Shown here piece by piece: positions 34,958 through 42,721 of a DNA stretch of 64,000 nucleotides. Position 1 is the first letter of the stretch. Every line of letters starts with the position of its first letter. This DNA is from Anaerocolumna xylanovorans DSM 12503 (GTDB lineage Bacteria; Bacillota; Clostridia; Lachnospirales; Lachnospiraceae): assembly GCF_900143645.1 (NCBI RefSeq), contig NZ_FRFD01000003.1:62001-126000 (forward strand). The letters are read 5' to 3'. The position numbers and the translations under genes are program-made. The notes under the pieces were generated by a model. That model searched no databases, was not told the DNA's origin, and saw only the letters and a list, made by a program, of their open reading frames with translations.

Positions 34958-36853
34958 GTGAAGCGAAGAAACGGTAAATATTCCGTATGGGAGAATAGCA
35001 AGTATGTAATTGATGGGGTTAAGATGTGGCAGCCTCTTGTATTACCATTGACGATAATACATGGATTGATGTATGGACTGAGTGCGTATGTATGGTTATA
35101 CGCAGTAAAGTGGATTATTGAGATACATGGAAGTCCGATGGGGACAACTGATAAAGTAAAACAGATATTTATACTTATAGGCGTTTTATCAACTATGGAA
35201 CTTGTTATGCTCGTAATATCCAACTTATCCGATAAAGGCAGTGAGGGAAGGATGCACGATGTTGAATATCGCTTCGCACAATTCTGGGTTACCAAGGTTT
35301 GGACAATGCCATTTAGTATGCACGAAGATCCGGAAGTACAGAAGAATATCTTTAAAGCCAGGAGAGCAATTAATAACAATGGTAATGGTTTAGCGGGGTT
35401 ACAATATTGGACGAATCAGATGCTTCCGCATGTAGTCAAGGTTGTTATAGCATTTATACTTCTTACTATGATGAATCCTTTTATAGTTATACTGATAATA
35501 ATATTATCCTACATTAGATTCGACCTGATAAATCGAGCTTCCATTTATGAAAAAGAGCAGTGTGAGAACATAGTGGCAAAAGAGCAGTTGGCTAGTCGAA
35601 AGTATCAAGAGGAAGTCGCAGACTTTACACATGGAAAAGATATCAGATTGTTTAAAATGCAGATACCGCTCTATCGACTGCTTCGTAAACAGAGTGATAT
35701 TTTAAATAAACAAAGTATTCTGGCACAGAATAGATATGCAAGGAATTATGTGATAGGTGATATTCTGGAGTTCATTCAGGAAGGAATTGCCTATAGCTTG
35801 CTTTTTTATAAGGTGCTATTTAATGATTTATCAGTAGCCGATTTTACTTTATATCTGGGAAGTATACATAATGCAGTGAATGCATTAAACGAGATTTTTT
35901 CTAAGATAATTCGTATTAATAGTGAAAGCCGCCATATAACAGACTTTCGAGAATTTATTGAAAGCAGTCTTAAACAAGAAGATATGTATGCAAAGAGTAC
36001 ATTTAAGGAGGATTACCTTACCTGTATCAAGGCATATGAAGAAAGAAAAGATGAGTTTAAATGGGATCAGAAGGCTGAATATGAATTTATATTTGAACAC
36101 GTATCTTTTAGATATCCTGGAGCCAAAACTTATGCGTTACAGGATGTATCACTCTGTTTGAAAGCCGGCGAAAAACTGGCAATTGTGGGAATTAATGGAG
36201 CCGGGAAATCGACTTTTGTGAAACTTTTATGCCGCCTGTATGAACCCACGGAAGGTCATATTTATCTGAATGGTAAAGATATTAGGGAATATGATTTAAA
36301 TGTTTACAGATCATTGATTGCTCCGGTTTTTCAGGAAGATGAAAGTCTGGCTTTTTCTATTGCACAGAATGTATCAATGAAAAAAAAGGATGAACAAGAT
36401 CGCGATAAGATTTTGGATGTTTTGGATAAGGCTGATTTAAAGAAAAAAATACAAGAACTTCCGGAGAAAATGGATACGTTCTTGTATAAAAATCTGAGTG
36501 ATGCTGGTGTTGATTTATCGGGTGGGCAGAAACAAAAATTGATGTTTGCGAGAGCGCTTTATAAAGAGTCACCGGTCATTATTTTGGACGAGCCGACGTC
36601 AGCGCTGGATGCGATTGCAGAGAGCAAGTCGTATGAGGATTTTAATCTGATTTGTGAGGGCAGAACTACCGTTTATATCTCCCATAGACTTTCCAGTACG
36701 AAATTTTGTGATCAAATTGCTATGTTTGAAAGCGGTCAGTTGATTGAGTATGGTACGCATAATGAGCTTATGCAAAAGAAAGCAAAATATGCAGGGTTGT
36801 TTGAGGTACAGGCTCAATATTACACGAAGGAAGGGAAAACACTGTATGCTTAA
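34958..36853 (+). CDS. ABC transporter, fused membrane and ATPase domains (first)
   Basis: A 631-residue half-transporter. Residues ~1-340 contain about six membrane helices; residues ~375-620 form the ATPase, with Walker A GINGAGKSTFVKLL, Q-loop FQEDE, signature LSGGQKQKLMFARAL, Walker B VIILDEPTSALD and switch histidine in ISHRL. GTG start follows AGAGGAGAG. No N-terminal C39 peptidase domain is present, so it would not cleave a double-glycine leader. It overlaps the second ABC gene by eight bases and probably forms a heterodimer with it. Confidence 0.88.
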   Translation: MKRRNGKYSVWENSKYVIDGVKMWQPLVLPLTIIHGLMYGLSAYVWLYAVKWIIEIHGSPMGTTDKVKQIFILIGVLSTMELVMLVISNLSDKGSEGRMHDVEYRFAQFWVTKVWTMPFSMHEDPEVQKNIFKARRAINNNGNGLAGLQYWTNQMLPHVVKVVIAFILLTMMNPFIVILIIILSYIRFDLINRASIYEKEQCENIVAKEQLASRKYQEEVADFTHGKDIRLFKMQIPLYRLLRKQSDILNKQSILAQNRYARNYVIGDILEFIQEGIAYSLLFYKVLFNDLSVADFTLYLGSIHNAVNALNEIFSKIIRINSESRHITDFREFIESSLKQEDMYAKSTFKEDYLTCIKAYEERKDEFKWDQKAEYEFIFEHVSFRYPGAKTYALQDVSLCLKAGEKLAIVGINGAGKSTFVKLLCRLYEPTEGHIYLNGKDIREYDLNVYRSLIAPVFQEDESLAFSIAQNVSMKKKDEQDRDKILDVLDKADLKKKIQELPEKMDTFLYKNLSDAGVDLSGGQKQKLMFARALYKESPVIILDEPTSALDAIAESKSYEDFNLICEGRTTVYISHRLSSTKFCDQIAMFESGQLIEYGTHNELMQKKAKYAGLFEVQAQYYTKEGKTLYA

Positions 36854-38609
36854 GACATTAAAATTCTTTTATTCTATTGCATGGCGTGAAAGACGAGACT
36901 ATATTGTTCTCCTTTTGATCAGTATTATTTTGAATGTCGGCCAACCATTTCTTAACCTGATTATTCCTAAATTTATACTTGAAGAACTGGTTGGCGGTAG
37001 AAGGCCCGATGTGTTGATTGAGCTGGCAGCATGCATTACACTTGGTAATATGTTATTTATGGCTCTAATTCATATTGTCAAGACTAATCTTGCAAAGTGT
37101 GATGACTGGTTTGATCGGTATCTTAATGACGGAATCAGTCAGAAGTCTATGTCAATGGACTTTGCATTGACGGAAAATCCACAGGCACTAAATCAATATA
37201 GAAAGGCCAGTGAAGGTATCGCCTGGTATTCGGGCGGTATGAAAGGATTGAGTGAAAGTGTTCAGATGTTTTTCTCATACATTTTTACAGTAGCAGGTGT
37301 AATGTTTATCGTGGCAGTAAAGAGTCCGGTACTTCTTGTTGTAGCTATTTTTGCAGTCGTAGGCGGATCGGTTGCCGTGTGGCAGACTAATAAGTGTTAT
37401 AAGATTGAATTTGAGGTTTTTCCAAAAGTGAACAGAGCCTTTGCATATGTAACAGGGAGTGTATTGGAGCCCAGGTATTCAAAGTGTATCCGCTTATATC
37501 ATGCAGCATCAATGATGAGGGATCAGTTCGAGGAAACAACAAAACAATGCGCAAAAATTTTTGGTTATACTGCGGTTAAGATTGGAAGATGGAACTGTAT
37601 TGGCAGTTTAGTTAACTTCTTAAAGAACCTTTGCATCTATGGATATCTCGGATATATGTTTCTGATTGGAAATATAAATATTGGTGATTTTGCGTTATTG
37701 ACAGGATCGGCGAATACATTGAAGGATAGCTTACAGGGGGTTCTAAATCAAGTACAGGATCTTCGGAAAAAGTTGAATTTCATGGAAGAATACGTGAAGT
37801 TTATAAATATGAGAGAAGACACCAAGCTTGGAAGTCTTCCTGTTGATACGAATAAAATACCTATGATTGAGTTTAGGCATGTATCGTTTCGTTATCCGTC
37901 TGTTAAGGAGTATGTATTGAAGGATGTTAATATAGTCATTCCACAAGGGCAGCATTTGTCCGTGGTGGGATTGAATGGTGCTGGAAAAACAACATTTATT
38001 AAACTTCTGTGCCGTCTTTATGAGGTTGACGAGGGAGAAATTTTGCTTAATGGCGTAAATATTAAAGATTATGATTATGATGCTTATATGAAAGCACTTG
38101 CAGTAGTCTTTCAGGACTTTAAATTGTTTGCGTTATCCATGCGAGAGAATATTAAGTTGGGTGACAGTGAAAAAGAAGAGCAAGATCTAAGAAGTGTTTG
38201 TGAATTGAGCGGACTCGCTAACAAAATTGATACTCTCCCTAAAGGTCTTGATACGCAGATATATAAGTTTTTCGATAAAGAGGGAATTGAACCTTCTGGT
38301 GGTGAGATGCAGAAAATGGCAATTGCACGCGCTCTTTATAAGGATGCACCGATTGTCGTTTTGGATGAGCCTACCGCAGCCTTAGATCCGATTGCAGAAC
38401 ATGAAGTATATAGTCATTTTGATAAACTGGTGGGTGGAAAAACGGCTATTTATATTTCACATCGTTTATCTTCCTGCAAGTTTTGCGATATGATTGCTGT
38501 ATTTGCTGATAATACAATTAAGGAATATGGTTCACACGAGGAATTAATTAAAAAGCAGGGTGGATTCTATGCAGAGATGTTTTCGGCACAGGCTAAGTAT
38601 TATGCATAA
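36846..38609 (+). CDS. ABC transporter, fused membrane and ATPase domains (second)
   Basis: The partner half-transporter, 587 residues from MLKTLKFFYSIAWRERRDY. It has six membrane helices, Walker A GLNGAGKTTFIKLL, Q-loop FQDFKLF, signature PSGGEMQKMAIARAL, Walker B IVVLDEPTAALD and ISHRLSSCKF. In both signatures and Walker B the residues needed for ATP hydrolysis appear intact. I start it at 36846, inside the previous stop, because the longer frame from 36744 translates the first ABC gene out of frame. Likely exporter of the cluster's product. Confidence 0.88.
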   Translation: MLKTLKFFYSIAWRERRDYIVLLLISIILNVGQPFLNLIIPKFILEELVGGRRPDVLIELAACITLGNMLFMALIHIVKTNLAKCDDWFDRYLNDGISQKSMSMDFALTENPQALNQYRKASEGIAWYSGGMKGLSESVQMFFSYIFTVAGVMFIVAVKSPVLLVVAIFAVVGGSVAVWQTNKCYKIEFEVFPKVNRAFAYVTGSVLEPRYSKCIRLYHAASMMRDQFEETTKQCAKIFGYTAVKIGRWNCIGSLVNFLKNLCIYGYLGYMFLIGNINIGDFALLTGSANTLKDSLQGVLNQVQDLRKKLNFMEEYVKFINMREDTKLGSLPVDTNKIPMIEFRHVSFRYPSVKEYVLKDVNIVIPQGQHLSVVGLNGAGKTTFIKLLCRLYEVDEGEILLNGVNIKDYDYDAYMKALAVVFQDFKLFALSMRENIKLGDSEKEEQDLRSVCELSGLANKIDTLPKGLDTQIYKFFDKEGIEPSGGEMQKMAIARALYKDAPIVVLDEPTAALDPIAEHEVYSHFDKLVGGKTAIYISHRLSSCKFCDMIAVFADNTIKEYGSHEELIKKQGGFYAEMFSAQAKYYA

Positions 38610-38650
38610 AAATCTAAAGCTAATCAAATAGATAATTAAGGTGAGTATGT

Positions 38651-39697
38651 ATGGAAAGAAAAAAAGAAAAAGCAGGTAATATTTCTTATTTAACACTTAA
38701 ATTGACTAATCGATGCAATTTGAACTGTGCTATGTGTGGACAGGTGTTTTCACCGGAAAGATTTTCGAAAGATGAACTGGAATTGGACATTATTAACCGG
38801 ATTTTAGAGGAAACACCATTTGTGAAGCAGGTTTATTTGTTTGGCGGCGAGCCACTTCTTTATAAGGAATTATCTGAATTATTAGAGCTGTTGCAGAAAA
38901 AAAATATTATGTCACGGATTACAACAAATGGAACGCTATTGGTAAAATACGCTGAAGATATTGTTAAATATGGTGTAACTAATGTAGAGGTTTCACTAGA
39001 CAGTCATAATAAGGATGTTCTATCAAGCATAAGAGGATTTGATATTTATGATTTGATTATAAAAGGAATTGAACATCTGGTAGATGAGAAAAGAAAATAT
39101 AATAGTCAATATCCCAAAATAAATATTAATTGTGTAGTGTTACCGCATAATTACAAGGAATTGGTTGAATTTGTAGATCATGTAAGGAGCCATATACAAG
39201 GCGTCGACAGTATTTATTTTCAATATCCTATGATAACAACGCAAGAACAGGGAATATCTCAAAATAAAGTAACGCAAAAGCTATTTGGAATGGATAGTAT
39301 TTCGTGGAAGTGGTTTAATAATCCGGCTCAGCAATTTGCAGATGAAGAAATTCGATATATATATAATGAATTAGAGTTATTAAAGCATGATCCATTAGCA
39401 AATTTTAAAAATGTCAGTAATTATGAGGAACTAGAAAGGCTATTATCTCCACGTTATGTTAAGGAAGAGAAAGTTTGTGAGTGCCCGTTTACCGCATTAA
39501 CGATATTCCCCAACGGTGATGCAACATTTTGTACTGATTTTCCTGATATTGTATTGGGCAATGTGTATAGAGAAAGTTTAAATAATATTTGGAAAGGTAG
39601 TAATAGCCAAAGATTTAGAGAATATTTAAATGTTGAAGGTGGCTTTCCGATTTGTGCGCGGTGTTATCATGTTGACGAAAAACTAATGGAAAGTTAA
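38651..39697 (+). CDS. Radical SAM protein with C-terminal cysteine cluster
   Basis: Radical SAM enzymes cleave S-adenosylmethionine with a 4Fe-4S cluster to start radical chemistry. The cluster motif is CNLNCAMC, cysteines 22, 26 and 29, followed by the SAM-contacting LFGGEPLL and TTNGTLL. The C-terminal third has CECPF (~276), the FPNGDATFCTDF strand (~293) and CARC (~337), the layout of a SPASM or twitch domain for auxiliary cluster(s). Length 348. AAGGTGAG precedes the ATG. Such enzymes often modify peptides, but no precursor gene is adjacent. Confidence 0.85.
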   Translation: MERKKEKAGNISYLTLKLTNRCNLNCAMCGQVFSPERFSKDELELDIINRILEETPFVKQVYLFGGEPLLYKELSELLELLQKKNIMSRITTNGTLLVKYAEDIVKYGVTNVEVSLDSHNKDVLSSIRGFDIYDLIIKGIEHLVDEKRKYNSQYPKININCVVLPHNYKELVEFVDHVRSHIQGVDSIYFQYPMITTQEQGISQNKVTQKLFGMDSISWKWFNNPAQQFADEEIRYIYNELELLKHDPLANFKNVSNYEELERLLSPRYVKEEKVCECPFTALTIFPNGDATFCTDFPDIVLGNVYRESLNNIWKGSNSQRFREYLNVEGGFPICARCYHVDEKLMES

Positions 39698-39713
39698 AGG
39701 TGGTACTGCAAGT

Positions 39714-41135
39714 ATGAGTAAAAAAGATTATTTAGAAATAGAAAATATGGAGTGGGATAAACAGTATGTAGACGGGATGTGGGATTATCTATGTCAGCCG
39801 GATGAAGGAGCGAGGTATTCAATTATCTGTGGCTTTCTTCGAAGGTATGTATCGGGTGGTAAGATACTGGATTTAGGCTGTGGAGCCGGTGGCCTTTGGG
39901 ATTACCTTATCGATACGGAAAGAGAACAATATACTGGTATAGATTTTTCTGATGAGGCTATAAATCTTGCTTGCAAGAAATCTTTCAAGTCTTTTTTGGT
40001 CGCCGATATACGGGATTATATACCTGGTAAAAAGTATGATGCAATTATATTTAATGAAGTTCTTTATTATTTGCCCCAAGCATTGAACACCGTCAAAAGA
40101 TATTCGAAATATTTGGAACTTGGCGGTATACTTGTTGTTTCCATGTTTTCTTATCCTAATATTTTTGATAATGAATATAAAATTGTAGAAAGAACCCTAA
40201 AGGCACTGGAATATGAAGACAGTTTTTTAACTCTGGATAAGTTGGTTTTAATAAATGAAACCAGATGGAAAAGAAAATGGTATTTAGTTGCTTTAAGAAA
40301 GAAAAATAGTATACCTATAAAATTTTCAGTTGAACAGGCATTCTTTGATGAGTTTAGAAATTATAAGGTAGGTCCCGGAGAATACTGCAATATTGAAGGA
40401 GAAGAATTTTTCTTAAGGTCAAAGTTTGGTTATCATCTCTATTGCATGTTTTTTTCTGTAAATAATGCTAAAAAGACAGTAATCATAAGTCATGGGGATG
40501 TTAATTACATCCCTTATCTCAAATATATTAATATATTCTTCCAAAGAGGATTCAACGTATTAGTGTATGATATGAGAGGATTTGGGAAAAGTGGTGGAGA
40601 TGCTACGACTTTTGGGTATTATGAAAAAGACGACTTGAGCTCTTGTATTGATTGGGTTATGAATAGATGTGGAACTGATGGTGTCGTAGGACTATTTGGG
40701 GATTCTATTGGTGCTGCGGTATCCCTGCAAAATATGCGGATAGATGACAGGGTATCTTTCTGCATATCAGATTGCTCGTTTATCGACATGCCGGCATGGC
40801 TGAAAGGCAGTATGGGTAAGAAAGAACATATTCTCCCCGTATGGATTAGATATTTTTTCAAAAGTATGCTCTATAAGATTAAGACAGGTATTTCATATAA
40901 AGATATTTCACCTTTTATTGCTGCTTCTGAAATTAAAAAGCCCATCCTATTTATTCACGGGAAAAAAGATAGTATTGTGCCTTATGAAATGAGTGTTAGG
41001 ATGTATGATATTAAAAAAGGTATAAAACAAATAAAATTATTTGACAACGCAAATCATGTTACAAGCTATACCCAAAATAAGGAGGAGTATGATAGAACTA
41101 TTGGCGAATTTCTGAATGAAATTGGAATTGTCTAA
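39714..41135 (+). CDS. Methyltransferase fused to alpha/beta hydrolase
   Basis: Residues 1 to ~195 are a class I SAM methyltransferase: KILDLGCGAGGLWDYLI, YTGIDFSDEAINLA, DAIIFNEVLYYLP and YLELGGILVVSMF. Residues ~205-473 are an alpha/beta hydrolase with HGDVNYIPY (oxyanion region), YDMRGFGKSGG, the nucleophile elbow GLFGDSIGAA (serine ~330), acid in GKKDSIVP (~419) and histidine in NANHV (~447). The two activities could act on the same product, for example esterification by methyl transfer and later ester or peptide cleavage. No frameshift or stop is seen at the junction, so it looks like a true fusion. It follows the radical SAM gene by 16 bases. Confidence 0.82.
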   Translation: MSKKDYLEIENMEWDKQYVDGMWDYLCQPDEGARYSIICGFLRRYVSGGKILDLGCGAGGLWDYLIDTEREQYTGIDFSDEAINLACKKSFKSFLVADIRDYIPGKKYDAIIFNEVLYYLPQALNTVKRYSKYLELGGILVVSMFSYPNIFDNEYKIVERTLKALEYEDSFLTLDKLVLINETRWKRKWYLVALRKKNSIPIKFSVEQAFFDEFRNYKVGPGEYCNIEGEEFFLRSKFGYHLYCMFFSVNNAKKTVIISHGDVNYIPYLKYINIFFQRGFNVLVYDMRGFGKSGGDATTFGYYEKDDLSSCIDWVMNRCGTDGVVGLFGDSIGAAVSLQNMRIDDRVSFCISDCSFIDMPAWLKGSMGKKEHILPVWIRYFFKSMLYKIKTGISYKDISPFIAASEIKKPILFIHGKKDSIVPYEMSVRMYDIKKGIKQIKLFDNANHVTSYTQNKEEYDRTIGEFLNEIGIV

Positions 41136-41317
41136 AATCATACAGAAAGATTGTTGTGTTTGGTTACAATTCCTTTGTCCGGGAAAAAAGAATGGCTTTG
41201 ATTTGTTGGGCATAGTTGAATTTATCATTGCTGCAGAAGATGGCGTTATTGAAACTAAGTAATTAAAATTAATTTTGGATTTAAAGATAGATACCTATCA
41301 TTACAAGGAGACATAGA

Positions 41318-41932
41318 ATGAAACCTATATTTATATCAGGGCCACATGGATGTGGGAAGACAACATTAATTAATAAACTATTGAAGGACCAAATTAATTT
41401 TGTTCTTGATGATTATAAGATTGACTTCGTAAATGATTTAGCGAGTATTTCAATAATGACAGTCTACGAAGAATGTCTACTTAGAATATATCATAGATTT
41501 TATACTGCAGAGCAGGCTATCTTGAAATGTAAAAATACAAGCGATAATAAAATATTAGTGGTTGATCGAAGTATCTATGATTCATTGGTATACAACAAAG
41601 TAGAATATATATTGGGGAAAATTACAAAGAGCCAATATGATAACCTGACTGAAATTGCTGATAATGGGTTAAAGGTTATTAAACCGTATACTGTAATATT
41701 AAATCCAAATCCAGATATAGTAGTAGATTACTTGGAAAAAAGGCAAGTTTCAGGTACACGAAAAGATAGAGACAAATTATGCGCTCGCGAGGATACCCAT
41801 GAATATATCAATATGATGAATGCTGAATATGTTAAACTATATACAGAAGAGAATGTTCTTGTTATCGATAATAAAGAAATTGATGGAATGAACAAGGTGT
41901 ATAAATGGATATCGGCTGAAGTGCTTCTATAA
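41318..41932 (+). CDS. P-loop nucleoside/nucleotide kinase-like protein (copy 1)
   Basis: The 204-residue protein starts with Walker A ISGPHGCGKTTLINKLL and has ILVVDRSIYDSLVYN, the DRS motif of deoxynucleoside and thymidylate kinases, then YTVILNPNPDIVVDYLEKR and an arginine-rich lid RKDRDKLCARED. This is the architecture of small dNK/TMK-type kinases. It is a clear paralog of the next gene; residues around both ATP motifs and the lid are conserved, so both may be active, perhaps on different substrates. Confidence 0.75.
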   Translation: MKPIFISGPHGCGKTTLINKLLKDQINFVLDDYKIDFVNDLASISIMTVYEECLLRIYHRFYTAEQAILKCKNTSDNKILVVDRSIYDSLVYNKVEYILGKITKSQYDNLTEIADNGLKVIKPYTVILNPNPDIVVDYLEKRQVSGTRKDRDKLCAREDTHEYINMMNAEYVKLYTEENVLVIDNKEIDGMNKVYKWISAEVLL

Positions 41933-42081
41933 TAAACATACACAGTTATGACTCTTTTACTTTGAAATAAATACATATCTATCATAAAGGATACATTCGT
42001 TCCTTATTTGATACTATTTTTTAAAAATAGAGTGATTTTCAAAAACAATTACAAGTTTTAAACAACAAGGAGGAAATTTTA

Positions 42082-42696
42082 ATGAAACCAATATTTGTAG
42101 CAGGGCCACACGGTTCGGGAAAAACAACACTAATTAGCAATCTCATTGAAGACTCAGACAAATTTATCAAGGATGATTTTCAAATTGATTTTTCAAATGA
42201 GATGGAAAGTCTTCCAACAATGACTATCTTCGAAAAATGTCTTATTAGATTATACCATAGATTCTATACTGCTCAACTTGCTATTAAAAAATGCAAGAAT
42301 TCTGAAGATGATAAAATTCTTATAATTGATCGAAGTATTTATGATTCTTTAGTATATATCGAAGTTGAGTATTCACTTGGAGAACTTACGAAAGAACAAT
42401 ATACAAAGTTAAAAGAAATTGTGGATAATGGATTAGAAATGATTAAACCTTACACCATAATTTTAAATCCAGATCCTAATGAAGTTGTTAATCGTTTAAA
42501 TAAAAGAAGACTTATGGGGACTCGAAAGAAGAGAGACGAGTTATGTGCACGAGAGGATAATGTTGATTATGTAGGTATGATGAATGATCAATTTATTAAA
42601 ATTTATACGAACGAAAATGTTATTCCTATAAAAAATAATGAATCTGGAGAACTTGAAACAATTTATAAATGGATTGATGAGAAAGTACTTTCTTAA
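42082..42696 (+). CDS. P-loop nucleoside/nucleotide kinase-like protein (copy 2)
   Basis: The tandem paralog, also 204 residues, with VAGPHGSGKTTLISNLI, ILIIDRSIYDSLVY, YTIILNPDPNEVVNRLNKR and lid RKKRDELCARED. It differs from copy 1 mainly in the substrate-side segment after Walker A (KFIKDDFQIDFSNEMESLP versus NFVLDDYKIDFVNDLASIS), which keeps the DD and DF positions. An AAGGAGG site precedes the ATG. It lies 25 bases before the large HAD/PRTase/TrpF-like gene. Confidence 0.75.
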   Translation: MKPIFVAGPHGSGKTTLISNLIEDSDKFIKDDFQIDFSNEMESLPTMTIFEKCLIRLYHRFYTAQLAIKKCKNSEDDKILIIDRSIYDSLVYIEVEYSLGELTKEQYTKLKEIVDNGLEMIKPYTIILNPDPNEVVNRLNKRRLMGTRKKRDELCAREDNVDYVGMMNDQFIKIYTNENVIPIKNNESGELETIYKWIDEKVLS

Positions 42697-42721
42697 AATA
42701 CATAGGATTTGAGAAAAAATT

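Noticed and set aside
33427..41135. Lasso-peptide cluster
   Set aside because: A PF14907-type protein and ABC exporters occur, but there is no asparagine-synthetase-like cyclase, no B-protein protease and no lasso precursor.
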